Assembly: GCA_013138975.1 (NCBI GenBank)
Contig: WTBR01000212.1
Location: 1 to 64,000, forward strand
DNA from: Bacteroidales bacterium
GTDB lineage: Bacteria > Bacteroidota > Bacteroidia > Bacteroidales > UBA12077
Length of the DNA stretch: 64,000 nt
Reading direction: 5' to 3'
The notes beneath the pieces are model-generated. The model made no database searches and was not told the origin of the DNA. It saw nothing but the letters and a program-made list of their open reading frames with translations. The first letter of the stretch is position 1, and every line of letters starts with the position of its first letter. The position numbers were made by a program, and so were the translations under genes. This document shows positions 1 to 9,636 of the stretch, piece after piece.

Positions 1-161
1 ATTCTTCTAAAATTACAATTATTGATTTAGAAAGAAGTCTGGATGAACTCCTTGAAGGAAAAGATATCTCTATACCGATTACAAATCCAATAGGTTGTAA
101 TATTAAATGGGAAGGTAAAGATGCTCATTGGATACCTGCTGATGCCTGTGATCTTATTTAG
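1..161 (+). CDS. C-terminal end of a thioredoxin-like (AhpC/TSA-type) protein, partial
   Basis: The reading frame is open from base 3 to a TAG at 159-161; the start lies outside the window. The 52 visible residues end in a GCNIKW motif followed by a short tail with HWIPADACDL. A GCNIKW-type tail after a line like SLDELLEGK is typical of Bacteroidota and planctomycete thioredoxin-family proteins of the AhpC/TSA group. The peroxidatic or CxxC cysteines would lie upstream and cannot be seen, so catalytic competence is unknown. The stop codon coincides with the first bases of the repeat that starts at 160, so the last residue may have been set by that element. Confidence 0.7.
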   Translation, partial: SSKITIIDLERSLDELLEGKDISIPITNPIGCNIKWEGKDAHWIPADACDLI

Positions 162-284
162 TCTTTGCAATAAAACGCCAAATACTGCGTTAATCTCGTG
201 TTGAAAACAGTCACTTACAAAAGTAAACTCCTTGATTTTCAACACCTCGAAAGCCTTGTCTTTGACGCTTTCTTATTAAAGACT
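160..284. repeat. Intergenic element with terminal inverted repeats, copy 1
   Basis: The element begins AGTCTTTGCAATAAAACGCC and its other end reads, in reverse complement, AGTCTTTAATAAGAAAGCG, so it has about 18-20 bp imperfect terminal inverted repeats. The body matches, in inverted orientation, the element at 16914-17087 over almost its whole length. The central part (GTTGAAAACAGTCACTTAC and neighbours) is nearly identical in both. It contains no transposase. The TAG stop of the upstream gene is formed by the first bases of the element. Confidence 0.75.
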
Positions 285-324
285 TAAAAAAGCAGTTTTT
301 TTACTGACATTATTGAATTTAGAT

Positions 325-579
325 TTAATTTATTTGCAATTTGTCTTCTTTTTGATTTTCATCGATATACTTATCAATTTTTGAATAGTCGGTAACTATT
401 TCAATTTTTTCAATATCCTCTGACAATAATGAATAATAAACCTCTACAAAAAAATCCTCAATTGAAAATAAATTCATTAATTGGCCTCCTCTTTTCAATA
501 CTGTTAGATGTTTTCCATTATTTAATAATATCATTCCCTGATCAGCCAATGTCATCTCTTTAAAATCTCTTCTGCTCAT
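325..579 (-). CDS. Small hypothetical protein, 84 aa
   Basis: An ATG-started ORF of 84 codons. The product is soluble, with no signal peptide, membrane segment or cysteine. The middle (LTVLKRGGQLMNLFSIEDFFVEVYY) looks like a small beta/alpha fold with an aromatic-rich strand, and the C-terminus is charged (YIDENQKEDK). I do not recognise a characterised family, although small proteins with an NLFSxxDFFVEV-like core do occur in Bacteroidota. It stands alone, upstream of the LytTR gene on the same strand, with about 280 bp between them. Codon use and composition look protein-like and nothing overlaps it, so it is probably real. Confidence 0.6.
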   Translation of the reverse strand: MSRRDFKEMTLADQGMILLNNGKHLTVLKRGGQLMNLFSIEDFFVEVYYSLLSEDIEKIEIVTDYSKIDKYIDENQKEDKLQIN

Positions 580-774
580 ATCCTCAACTAAATTTATTGT
601 GTCTTTCTATAAGTCAAACAATGGATATAGCCACATTGTTTAAATAACGTGGGTTCGATGTAATATATTTTTTATATAATTGATTAAGGGTGCATTATAT
701 TATTAGGCTTATGAGATTTTAGTATCGAGACACAAGAATCAAGAGAAAAAGCACAAACAGTCTTGAATCTTGAT

Positions 775-796
775 ACTTAGGTCTTGATACCTAAGT
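775..796. repeat. Short hairpin in the gap between two genes
   Basis: ACTTAGG at 775-781 and CCTAAGT at 790-796 form a perfect 7-bp stem with an 8-base loop. It lies within a cluster of short direct repeats of a CTTGATAC-like word (about 763-790). There is no U-tract on either strand, so it is not a clear terminator. No other feature is seen in 580-863. Confidence 0.4.
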
Positions 797-863
797 GTCA
801 TTTTCTATAATTATTATCGTATAGCTTGTAATTTGCTTTCTTATATCAAACTCAGCTTAAGTA

Positions 864-3041
864 TCAACTTTTCATATGTATTAAATCTGTTAATATTGAT
901 TTAGGGAAACTCCTTGATACTGGTATTTTATCGTTTATACTTTCAAAATGCAATTTGTATCCCTGAGAATTTCCTGAGATACGTACAATTCTTCTAACAT
1001 TTATTATATATGATTTGTGGCATCTTACCAGATTTTTAACAGCCTTTAATTTTTCCTCAACTATTTTTAAGGACACTAACATCATTTTCTTTTCGGCAAA
1101 AGAATTTTTAATAAAATGAATTTCCGAATAATTTCCTTTTGCTTTAATATACTGTAATTCACTTTCTAAGAATCTTACTTCCTCCTTGGTTTTATCCGAT
1201 TTAATAGTTATTAAATTATCTTCTACAGGTTGTTCAATATTTTTTAAATGATGTGAAAGTACTTCAGCTATTCTTGTATGTTTTTTCAAGTAAATTTTTT
1301 CGATAAAAAGGAGGATGATAAAAATTGGAAAAATTGTTAGAGAAAATACCAGTGTGAGAATTTCGAAGTAACTAACAAGGACATTTTCGCTTATAAAATA
1401 ACTAGTAAAAAGCCAATCGAATAAAGAGATCTCGAAAACAATAGAAAAAATAAAGAAAAAATAACTTATTAGCTCCCATTTTTTATTGTCAATTATTCGT
1501 TCAAGAATGTAGAAAAGCGAAAAATTTATAAACAAAACCAACATGGATATAATTCCAAATCCACCGTATAAATAGAGCTTTTCTATAATGCTTAATTTCG
1601 AAAATCCAAAGGGTTGAAATATTACTAAAATTATTACAAAATATAATCCTGATAATAGAACCACTTTTATTTTTGAAAAGAGAGAGGTTTCAAATGAAAA
1701 CTGTTTGGCTAATTTTGCTTTATAATTAAATCTCCTTAAGTTGCTTAGTACAAGAATTAAAAGTATTAAAGTAGTAATAATAAAGTAATAAATTAAATTC
1801 GTTTTTTTCTTAAGCTTCAATTCCTGTATTTCTTTATTTTTGCTTAGTATGCTTATTTCTTTTTCGTAATTATTCTCAATTATTTGAATTTCTAATCTGG
1901 AAATTTGATTTGCCAGATTTTCATTAAAGATGGAATCACGAATAGAAAAATATTTCTCATAAAAGTAGAAAGCATTTTTATAGTTCTCAATTTCAGTATA
2001 TAAATTATATAGCAAAAAGAGTGAATTTTGTTGCTCGATAAGTAAATTGTTTAATCCACCAATTTGCAATGCTTTTTTGGCTGTTTCAATTGCTTTAAGT
2101 TTGTTATTTTTAAGCTTATATACTTCGGCTGTTTTATTCAAACTCATTGCCAAGCCTGAGTTGCCTTTCTCTTGAATAAATAAGTTAGTTGCAAATTGAT
2201 AGTTTTGTAAAACACCTTTATAGTCGTTTATTTTAAGAGCCAAATCGCCAAGAAGAAGATATAGTTCAGCTGTTCTTTTATAATCGTGACTTTGTTTAAA
2301 TATTTCCAATGCCTTATTATAATAAATACGAGCCTCATCAATTTGTTTTGCTTGCAGGTAAGTATGTCCCAGGTATTTATTACTTAATCCAATGTGAGTA
2401 TTGTTTGAAATATCTTTTCCATAGTTCAAGGCTTTTGAAAATACAAACAGTGCCGAATCGGTTTGGTTTTGCTCATTAAAAATTAATCCTAAATTGCACA
2501 AAACGGTCGCCTGTCCATATTTATCCTGATCTTGAATAAAAAACTGTAATGCTTTATTATAATACATCTTAGCTTTTTGAAAATCCTGTTTTGCAAACAA
2601 TACATTTCCTACATTCACATAACTCCATGCCGATGCTTCTTTATCAGATACTTGTTCAAAAAACAATAAAACCTTACGATAATAAGAAAATGATTTATCA
2701 TACATCCCTTGCTCCTGATAAATAAGTCCTATGGTATGATAAACATCGTAAACATCTGTAGTATCGCTTAAATCACGACCAATATTAACTGCTTGAAATG
2801 CATAGTCGAGAGCTTGAACTGTTGAAATTTTTACATACTCTTTCGCAAGTTCGTTTAAGAGTTTCATTTTAATTAAACTCTTTCCATCATTTCTACTTTC
2901 TAATTCTAATTTAATTTTAAGGCTATCAATTTTAGTTTTCACTTCACCTGATTTTAAAATCTGTGGAAATAAAAAAAAGCATAATGCTATAATGCAGTGT
3001 TTTAAATTAAAATCTAAGTTAAACGGAACCAAATATTTCAT
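864..3041 (-). CDS. TPR-repeat, membrane-anchored LytTR transcriptional regulator
   Basis: Probable one-component regulator. The ATG at 3041 gives a 725-aa protein; an in-frame TTG nine bases upstream is less likely. A signal/anchor segment is followed by tetratricopeptide repeats (about residues 75-380), recognisable by recurring tandem helices with motifs such as YYNKALEIF. A short coiled coil and about five membrane segments (about 410-590) come next. The C-terminal domain (about 620-720) is LytTR, with the characteristic RFLESELQYIKAKGNYSEIHF-like start and a RCHKSYIIN motif. LytTR domains bind DNA, and in Bacteroidota this TPR/7TM/LytTR layout is a recurrent orphan regulator. It lies downstream of the glycan locus but is separated from it by a terminator and 560 bp, so a role in regulating that locus is only a possibility. 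Confidence 0.85.
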   Translation of the reverse strand: MKYLVPFNLDFNLKHCIIALCFFLFPQILKSGEVKTKIDSLKIKLELESRNDGKSLIKMKLLNELAKEYVKISTVQALDYAFQAVNIGRDLSDTTDVYDVYHTIGLIYQEQGMYDKSFSYYRKVLLFFEQVSDKEASAWSYVNVGNVLFAKQDFQKAKMYYNKALQFFIQDQDKYGQATVLCNLGLIFNEQNQTDSALFVFSKALNYGKDISNNTHIGLSNKYLGHTYLQAKQIDEARIYYNKALEIFKQSHDYKRTAELYLLLGDLALKINDYKGVLQNYQFATNLFIQEKGNSGLAMSLNKTAEVYKLKNNKLKAIETAKKALQIGGLNNLLIEQQNSLFLLYNLYTEIENYKNAFYFYEKYFSIRDSIFNENLANQISRLEIQIIENNYEKEISILSKNKEIQELKLKKKTNLIYYFIITTLILLILVLSNLRRFNYKAKLAKQFSFETSLFSKIKVVLLSGLYFVIILVIFQPFGFSKLSIIEKLYLYGGFGIISMLVLFINFSLFYILERIIDNKKWELISYFFFIFSIVFEISLFDWLFTSYFISENVLVSYFEILTLVFSLTIFPIFIILLFIEKIYLKKHTRIAEVLSHHLKNIEQPVEDNLITIKSDKTKEEVRFLESELQYIKAKGNYSEIHFIKNSFAEKKMMLVSLKIVEEKLKAVKNLVRCHKSYIINVRRIVRISGNSQGYKLHFESINDKIPVSRSFPKSILTDLIHMKS

Positions 3042-3396
3042 AAGAAACAATATTTTTAAAGCTTCTCAATTTAGCAATTAAATTTTATAATTAACAAATA
3101 CATATTTTGCTTCATTTTTTAGAATTTCTATCTTGCTATATAAAGACTGTGTGCAAATAGTCTTTGTAAAACTTTGTGAGTCCCTAGTGCTCTTTGCGGT
3201 ATAGCTTGAATGACTATTACACAGAGGATCACAAAGAAGACTCAGAGGTACACAAAGGAATTAAAGAGTATTATTACTTATTTTTTTACTTTTTGGACAA
3301 GCTCAAAACAATAATACTTTAAGCAGAAACACTTCGACATCCCGATAGCTCCTAATATCCGCAGGTATTTTCTCAGCAAGTTGATTATCAATCAAT

Positions 3397-3478
3397 AAGA
3401 CCTAACAGGTTTCGCATTAATAAGTGAATGTCGATTCGACATAATCACCTGTTAATCAGTTAAAACCTGTTAGGTCTT
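3397..3478. repeat. AAGACCTAACAGG palindromic repeat, copy 1
   Basis: An 82-bp element begins AAGACCTAACAGGTTT and ends AAACCTGTTAGGTCTT, so its ends can pair as a long stem. The middle (CGCATTAATAA ... ACCTGTTAATCA) is shared almost base for base with the copy at 20679-20759. Palindromes with a GACCTAACAGG arm are familiar in Bacteroidota intergenic DNA. Function unknown; they may act as transcript 3' ends or be non-autonomous mobile repeats. Confidence 0.75.
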
Positions 3479-3499
3479 GCGGATATAAGGTATTTATAA

Positions 3500-3540
3500 A
3501 AAATAAATCTGCGAGATTTAAAACATCCCGCAGATTTAAA
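3500..3540 (-). terminator. Rho-independent terminator of the glycan operon
   Basis: AAATCTGCGAGAT at 3505-3517 pairs with ATCCCGCAGATTT at 3525-3537 with one mismatch. On the minus strand the hairpin is followed by a T-rich run (TTTATTTTTTATAA). It sits about 65 bp past the stop of the PNGase F-like gene, the last gene of the minus-strand operon. Confidence 0.7.
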
Positions 3541-3603
3541 ATTAATCAGATTTGATTTATATCGTTTTGTGTATAAAATACACCGATATAAAATTATCTT
3601 TTA

Positions 3604-6468
3604 CTATTGAAGAAACAGTTTTTCAACATGTTGTGAATCTCCTGTTTTTATTACTAAATAATATAATCCTGAATGTAGGTTGTTTGTATTAATGGTTTTC
3701 AATTCACCAGCATAAACATCTGAAAAACATCTGGTATAAACTTCTTGTCCGTTAACATTATAAATAATGATTTCAAACTCACTCTTAAATTCTTCGTTAG
3801 AAATAATATTTACTATCCCGCTTGAAGGATTTGGATAAACTTTATACTTTCTTTCTTTAAATTCAACTATACTAGTTGTTTCAGGAGATTTATCGGAATA
3901 GGTTACAAGGTATGCAAACATTCTGTTAAATGGCTCAGTATGACCACCATTATCATAAGCTGTGTTTTCTAAATTAGTATATTCTTGTAACTGATAGTCA
4001 AACTCAATGGTTTGTCCGGCAGTGAATTTACCTTCCATATCAAATATCATTGGTTGAACATCTTGACCCGGACACCAACCTGCACGAGAATATTGAAAAG
4101 TTCCTAGCTGCCCTGTACATGTATTTGTAGCACAATCTTCTTTCCATAAATGTTGCTCGAATGTTTGTGTACCATCAAGATAAATATTATGCGTAGCTTC
4201 CATAAATTCGGCCGCATTATCTGTGTTAGCCTGTCCGTGACCGGTAGTTGTTAATCTGATTTTAGCAGCTTCGGCTTCAGTACCAATAGTTAGGCTGATT
4301 GCTTCAGGATTATGAGCATTCACAGCTACATCTCCATATACCCAACGGTCTTCTTCCCAAAGTTTTTGAATTTTTGAGTTTTGGTATTCCGGTGTGCCTG
4401 GAACTAATTCTAACTCAGCATTAACAAGCCATCCTGAAGGACCCCAAACCTGAATATAAGAGATAAATTCAACACTACCTGTTAATATTGATCTGAAGTC
4501 TGTAAGGTCAAATGTCCAATCACCACAAGCAACGCCATAAGGAGTTATATAACGAGCAATTTCGTATTCTACATTATCCTTTTTAATATACATCTGTGCT
4601 GCTTGATCCCAAGGATCGCATCCCCCTGCAGGGCATTCCAAATCAATGTTAAGTAATATTTGACTGTATTCACTTAAATCTTCATTTATATATACCGATT
4701 GCACATGAAGTTGTCCGGCCGATGAAAAGCTGTGCTGAACAGCATCAAATATCATACTTGAAATAGCCGGTTCAATAGTTGTTTCTGTTGTATCATTTTC
4801 AGCCATTCCATCTCCGTCTAATGAAGTATAAGCTTTAACAACACATGAGGCAGAACCACTAAGATCTACTGTTGCTGCAAACTCATGGATATAAGTTCCA
4901 AAAGCTTCTATACTTTCTGAAACAGTTTCGGTAACTGTAGTACCTCCATTTAATTCATAACTAATATCAAAATTGGTTACTGAACTTGTTGCAAAGTTTT
5001 TTACTTCAACTATTACTTTTTCATCACTTGTGAAATCAGATCCAATTTGATATGGAGATACAATTCCAACAATCCCAATATCATTATTAGGAACAACAAA
5101 TCCAGATACCCATGCACTTTCCTCCATATCTAATAAAGTTGCCTGATTTAAATCTGCGGCTAAATCATCGGCAGTTAAACCTGTACCTTCGTTACAATTC
5201 CAATACGCTGCCAAACCGGTTTCTGTTCCAGCTAATTCTTTTGTATAGTTATCGTTAATTTCAGTTTCAGTTCTGGCAACATTCCAAATTCTTACTTCGT
5301 CAATAGTTCCTTCAAAGTTTCTTCCTGGCCATGTAGGGTTGTCACCAAGAAATAAGGTTGTTCCTGTAGCTACAGAATGAGTTCCGGTAACATCAACAGT
5401 AGTTTGTAATATTCCGTTAATGTACGTTTTCACTGTAGAACCATCGTAAACACCTGCTATATGGTACCAACTTCCAATTCCCATTACCGGGTCAGTTTTT
5501 TTGCTTGCCCAACCCTCATCAATAGAAACGGTAAATTCTACTCTTCCACCTTCACCAACTGATAAACAATATCCACGATCAGGTTCACCTACTTGTTTTC
5601 CAATTATGGTTCCTTCGTAAATTGCATTTTCCCATTTGTCGGCTTTAATCCAAACTTCTAAGGTTAAGGCATCTGTAGGATTTAGTGAAGCTGCATCATC
5701 AATTCCTAAACGATCGTCAACACCATCAAGTCTAAGCGCTTTGTTATTGAAACTTGGTACCCAGTCGTTTTCTTCCATTCCGGTTAAAGTACCATCATTG
5801 GTGTTAGAAGTTGTATCTGCAACAGTAATTCCTGTTCCTTCATTTAAAGTCCAGTACGAAACCAGTCCAATTTCAGTTCCTATTAACGCAACTTCATAAT
5901 AATCAGAAATTTCAGTTTCAGTTCTTGCTATGTTCCAAATTCTTATATCATCAATAGTACCTTCGAAATTACGTCCACCCCAAGTAGGATTTTCTCCAAT
6001 ATACAAATCGGTTCCTGTAGCTACCGAATGTGTTCCTGTAACCTCAGTAGTCGATTGTAAAACACCGTTTACATAAATTTTAACAGTTGAACCATCGTAA
6101 ACACCTGCTAAATGATACCAGGTTCCAATTACCATAATTTCATCGGTAGTTGCTTTTTCCCAACTTTCATTTATGGAAACTGAAAATTCAGCTGTACCAT
6201 TAACCGCTGCTGTTAGGCAATATCCACGGTCAGGTTCACCTACTTGTTTTCCAATAATTGTACCTTCATGTATTGCATCTTCCCATTTGTCGGCTTTAAT
6301 CCAAACCTCTACGGTTAAAGCGTCTGTAGGATTAAGAGTAGCATCATCTGCTACTGTAATTTCATCATCATCGCCATCAAATTGTAAGGCGAAATTTTGC
6401 GCAAAACTTTGATTTCCTACAAAGAAACACGCAATCATTAAAAATAAAAAGTAAAGTGATTTTCTCAT
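3604..6468 (-). CDS. Secreted PNGase F-like peptide:N-glycosidase with two LamG domains and T9SS sorting domain
   Basis: Likely removes N-glycans from glycoproteins at the cell surface. The 954-aa protein has a signal peptide (1-23), two near-identical LamG/concanavalin-like domains (about 25-235 and 243-455), a CARDB-like beta domain (about 460-570), a two-part PNGase F-like region (about 573-690 and 705-860) and a type IX sorting domain (about 873-954, starting YPNPSSG). By eye against PNGase F, CDPWD gives D621 at the place of catalytic D60, and E754 (in TDNAAEFMEATH) matches E206. The third catalytic position, E118, appears as Q673 (in YIQVW). RAGWCPG is conserved. It is the last gene of the SusCD operon, 80 bp after the LamG gene. 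Function is inferred; the E118 change makes activity uncertain. Confidence 0.85.
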   Translation of the reverse strand: MRKSLYFLFLMIACFFVGNQSFAQNFALQFDGDDDEITVADDATLNPTDALTVEVWIKADKWEDAIHEGTIIGKQVGEPDRGYCLTAAVNGTAEFSVSINESWEKATTDEIMVIGTWYHLAGVYDGSTVKIYVNGVLQSTTEVTGTHSVATGTDLYIGENPTWGGRNFEGTIDDIRIWNIARTETEISDYYEVALIGTEIGLVSYWTLNEGTGITVADTTSNTNDGTLTGMEENDWVPSFNNKALRLDGVDDRLGIDDAASLNPTDALTLEVWIKADKWENAIYEGTIIGKQVGEPDRGYCLSVGEGGRVEFTVSIDEGWASKKTDPVMGIGSWYHIAGVYDGSTVKTYINGILQTTVDVTGTHSVATGTTLFLGDNPTWPGRNFEGTIDEVRIWNVARTETEINDNYTKELAGTETGLAAYWNCNEGTGLTADDLAADLNQATLLDMEESAWVSGFVVPNNDIGIVGIVSPYQIGSDFTSDEKVIVEVKNFATSSVTNFDISYELNGGTTVTETVSESIEAFGTYIHEFAATVDLSGSASCVVKAYTSLDGDGMAENDTTETTIEPAISSMIFDAVQHSFSSAGQLHVQSVYINEDLSEYSQILLNIDLECPAGGCDPWDQAAQMYIKKDNVEYEIARYITPYGVACGDWTFDLTDFRSILTGSVEFISYIQVWGPSGWLVNAELELVPGTPEYQNSKIQKLWEEDRWVYGDVAVNAHNPEAISLTIGTEAEAAKIRLTTTGHGQANTDNAAEFMEATHNIYLDGTQTFEQHLWKEDCATNTCTGQLGTFQYSRAGWCPGQDVQPMIFDMEGKFTAGQTIEFDYQLQEYTNLENTAYDNGGHTEPFNRMFAYLVTYSDKSPETTSIVEFKERKYKVYPNPSSGIVNIISNEEFKSEFEIIIYNVNGQEVYTRCFSDVYAGELKTINTNNLHSGLYYLVIKTGDSQHVEKLFLQ

Positions 6469-6548
6469 AAGTTAGCTTTTAATGTTAATGTTAAATTTGT
6501 AATAATTTGATTTTTAGCTTTTTATCACTAAGCTATTTGTAACTACTA

Positions 6549-8069
6549 TTATTCAGTAATAATTATTCTTTCGGTGAATACTGTATTTCCTTTCTTAAAA
6601 TAAAGAATATATAAACCTTTTTTTATTCCACTTAGATTTATTCTATACTCATTGTTTGTAATATTTTCTGCCCAGACTTTTTCTCCTAATATGTCATAAA
6701 TTTCCACATTAAAATTGGCTGCATTTCTTATATTTAAATAATCACTTGCCGGATTAGGAAAAATATCGATTATTTGTTTGTAGTAGGATTGATTTATACT
6801 TGTGGTAGGGTCAGCCAGTTGCTCGCTACTGTAACTAATTGTATAATATCCATCTTTTAATTCAACAGAATTAAACATAACTACGCTCCCATGAATTTCA
6901 GAAGCTGAGTTTACGGCTGTGAAATCATCATTTTCATCAGATCGATATAATAATGTGTATAGGTTTTCATTTCCGCCAACTGTTAATAATTCTCCTCCAT
7001 TAGCTGCATCGTCAAGATTAAATACTGCTTGCGATTTAAAACTTCCTCCTTGATTCAGATACCATGTTCGCTCCAGTCTGCGAAAATCAACCGGGGCATT
7101 TTCCGGGGCATTATTTTCCGTGATTCCGGTACCTTCATTGTGTCCAAATACAATGTATTTCTCAAATTCCTTTTCGTTTATTCCAGTCGCCAGAACAGAA
7201 AGTCCATTCTCGGTAACAGCATAACTATATTCTGAGCTTGATTTTCCAAACCAATTGGCATGTACATCTTTCATTTCATACATAAGCTGATTGCCAACCG
7301 GGGCATAAGAATTATCCCAGAAGAAACATTCTTCGTCGTAATTATTTATTGTACCATGATTATCATTTGCCGTTTTGTCGAAAAAAGAAGCCTCATTTGG
7401 AGCATTGAAATTGTAATAAGCCAGCAAATTACTTTCATCACCCTTTAATTCTTTAAACATAAATTCGGTGATTTGTTCAGGTGTACGCACTGAATTCCAC
7501 AACCGTATTTCATCAATGTCTCCATTATAGGCCCATGCAAAATCCCATGGAGCTCTTCCAATAATAAAAGGTTCAGCGCTTGCAGATATAGAATTCTGTG
7601 GATAAACTGTTCTACTTCCTACTTCTATTCCGTTTATGTAATTAATCATTTTACCCGTTGCAGAATAAGTAGTTGACAGATGAAACCAGGCAGAATCTTG
7701 TTCCATTGGCCCATTGCCGCTTCGTGGAATTTCCTGATTATCGGGATTAAAAATTTGTGAATACAGATGCATATTTTCGAAGCCCAATATGTAACCATCA
7801 TCGAAACTTAAAGAAGTTCTACCCATTATTTTCATGTTTAAACCAAATGTGTATGCTCTAACCCACACTTCCATTGTAAACTCACTTCCGGGGTTGAAAA
7901 CTTCGCTGCTTCCACAATTCCCATGAACATCAGGATAATCGGCTGCTTTCCATAATTCATAATCCAATGTATAGCATTTTCCTGCTGATGTTTCCTGGGC
8001 TTGAATTTGTATTGTCAGGAACAAAAGCATTAGAATAAACGAACTTAATTTTACAATCGAATTTCTCAT
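6549..8069 (-). CDS. Secreted LamG-domain protein with T9SS sorting domain
   Basis: A 506-aa protein with an N-terminal signal peptide (ending near residue 24), one LamG/concanavalin A-like domain (about 40-235) with the usual FTMEVWVRA and GDIDEIRLWNSVRTPEQI motifs, a beta-rich middle, and a C-terminal type IX sorting domain (about 430-506, IFPNPASDYLNI). LamG modules bind glycans or proteins and have no activity of their own, so this is most likely a surface binding partner of the neighbouring PNGase F-like protein, whose LamG domains are of the same type. It is transcribed 50 bp after the SusD gene. It takes the place that surface glycan-binding proteins hold in Sus-like loci. No catalytic domain is recognised in the middle. 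Confidence 0.8.
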   Translation of the reverse strand: MRNSIVKLSSFILMLLFLTIQIQAQETSAGKCYTLDYELWKAADYPDVHGNCGSSEVFNPGSEFTMEVWVRAYTFGLNMKIMGRTSLSFDDGYILGFENMHLYSQIFNPDNQEIPRSGNGPMEQDSAWFHLSTTYSATGKMINYINGIEVGSRTVYPQNSISASAEPFIIGRAPWDFAWAYNGDIDEIRLWNSVRTPEQITEFMFKELKGDESNLLAYYNFNAPNEASFFDKTANDNHGTINNYDEECFFWDNSYAPVGNQLMYEMKDVHANWFGKSSSEYSYAVTENGLSVLATGINEKEFEKYIVFGHNEGTGITENNAPENAPVDFRRLERTWYLNQGGSFKSQAVFNLDDAANGGELLTVGGNENLYTLLYRSDENDDFTAVNSASEIHGSVVMFNSVELKDGYYTISYSSEQLADPTTSINQSYYKQIIDIFPNPASDYLNIRNAANFNVEIYDILGEKVWAENITNNEYRINLSGIKKGLYILYFKKGNTVFTERIIITE

Positions 8070-8118
8070 ATTTAGTAATTTTTATTTTTTACTTCATTTA
8101 TGTTCATTGAAAATAGTT

Positions 8119-9633
8119 TTAATTTTTATCCCACCATAATTTAATCGTTTCATTATCGAGGCCTTGATTTTGAATTGCTGTATTATAATTTTCCTGATTT
8201 AAGGTTATTTCTGTATTTGGGTATGGTAATCTGTTAGGGTAAATGCTTTGATCAATATCTGAGCCATCGAATTGTTTAAATGATGGAAAACCTGTTCTAC
8301 GATATTCGGCATAAGCTTCGTAGCCGTTTTCAAAAGCAAACGAAATCCATTTTTGATTAATGATTTGTTCTAATGAAACAGTAGGAATAGAAGCAATGTA
8401 ATTGTCAATATCGGTTTGAGAAATGATGTGTTCAGTTTCACCAAAATCTCCGTAAAACTTTATATTGGCTTCAACACCTTCTTCATAATACTCTTGTGCA
8501 TTACCTCCGAAGTAAGCATCTAAAGCAGCTTCGGCTTTCAAAAAACAAACTTCAGAATATGATATAAATACTCCCGGGGTTTCGGCTCTTACAAACCAAT
8601 TCCCAATTTTTGAGATATCGCCCCATTTTATATCAAAATTTTCCCATTCAGGATGAGTGTCGTCAAGAAGATTAGGTATTCCTTTGTATTCATCAAACCA
8701 GGGCAAAGCAGCAGAAAGTGTTGATTTTTCAAGAAAGATAGAAACACGTGGGTCTGAAGTATTAACAAGAATATCTACCAGAAACTTACTCGGATTATTT
8801 TGTATTTCTGCTTCTCCGGTAAAATCGGCTTCATATACATGATTTTTCTTATCTGAATTAAAAGGGAATAATGCTGAGGATAAATTATCGTTCATAAAAT
8901 CCAAAGCTTGCAAATCACTCATTTCCTGAGCATATTTCTCGGGGTCGGCATATTTTATTCGGATTGCCAGACGTAAACGCAGTGAATTAGCAAAGGTCTT
9001 CCATTTCAAAATATCACCCTGATAAATTAAATCGGTTTCGGCATTAAAAAAACCTTGGGTTTCATTAATGCTTTCTGATGCTGTTTTTAATACTGTCAGC
9101 ATATCCAAATAAATATCCTGTTGTGTAGAATATTCTGGTTGATAAGTTAAATCCTGGTATCCTTTAAGTGCATCAAAATAAGGAATATCACCCCATAAAT
9201 CTGTTATTCGATGAAATAAAAATGTTTTCCATATTTTTAGAGCTGCTATGTGGTTTGTATATTCCGTTGAATCTCCATATATATTAAGTGCCTCTTGCGT
9301 ATTTATCAATGCATTAGCGTATTGTTCATCCCATAATAAATCCTTGCTTCCCGGAATAACATATTCATCTCCCGGAACAACACCGTTTTTGGAAGCAAAA
9401 TACATACACCAATTCATCATTCCCCACTGTTCAACATTAACATCGGAATTGTAGTTCCCGACTCCCTGTTCAAGTGAATAAACAAATAACAATGCAGGAT
9501 CAATATAAGTTGGTTGATTTGGATCTACATTCAAATCCGTAAGGTTATCTTTAATGCAAGAATTATTAAAAATACCGACAATTAATATGAGTATAAAAAT
9601 TGCACTTCGATTTATCTTATTGATATTCTGCAT
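8119..9633 (-). CDS. SusD/RagB-like surface glycan-binding lipoprotein
   Basis: A 504-aa lipoprotein: a hydrophobic signal is followed by the lipobox NNSC (lipidated C26). The body has the SusD-like_2 pattern, starting DLNVDPNQPTYIDPALLF, with the helical TPR-like core (LWGDIPYFDAL) and the C-terminal EYRRTGFP motif found in this family. It would cap the SusC barrel at the outer membrane and capture oligosaccharide. Its start lies 3 bases past the SusC stop, the normal SusC-SusD arrangement. The substrate is inferred from neighbours (PNGase F-like, GH92, GH97) to be N-glycan or a mannose-rich oligosaccharide. Confidence 0.93.
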   Translation of the reverse strand: MQNINKINRSAIFILILIVGIFNNSCIKDNLTDLNVDPNQPTYIDPALLFVYSLEQGVGNYNSDVNVEQWGMMNWCMYFASKNGVVPGDEYVIPGSKDLLWDEQYANALINTQEALNIYGDSTEYTNHIAALKIWKTFLFHRITDLWGDIPYFDALKGYQDLTYQPEYSTQQDIYLDMLTVLKTASESINETQGFFNAETDLIYQGDILKWKTFANSLRLRLAIRIKYADPEKYAQEMSDLQALDFMNDNLSSALFPFNSDKKNHVYEADFTGEAEIQNNPSKFLVDILVNTSDPRVSIFLEKSTLSAALPWFDEYKGIPNLLDDTHPEWENFDIKWGDISKIGNWFVRAETPGVFISYSEVCFLKAEAALDAYFGGNAQEYYEEGVEANIKFYGDFGETEHIISQTDIDNYIASIPTVSLEQIINQKWISFAFENGYEAYAEYRRTGFPSFKQFDGSDIDQSIYPNRLPYPNTEITLNQENYNTAIQNQGLDNETIKLWWDKN

Positions 9634-9636
9634 AAT

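Larger units (their letters stand above)
3042..3603. other. Non-coding gap with repeats and a terminator
   Basis: This 560-bp gap has no convincing ORF. It holds a partial copy (about 3170-3216) of the CTTTGTG..GGTATAGC motif found in the long repeats at 25, 26.5, 27.4 and 53 kb, the palindromic repeat at 3397-3478, and the terminator at 3500-3540. Confidence 0.6.

Noticed and set aside
27..245. 72-aa minus-strand ORF at the left edge
   Set aside because: It is antisense to the thioredoxin-like gene end and to the repeat at 160-284.
5636..6412. Plus-strand ORFs opposite the two LamG domains
   Set aside because: Shadows of the duplicated LamG coding sequence; they repeat because the gene repeats.
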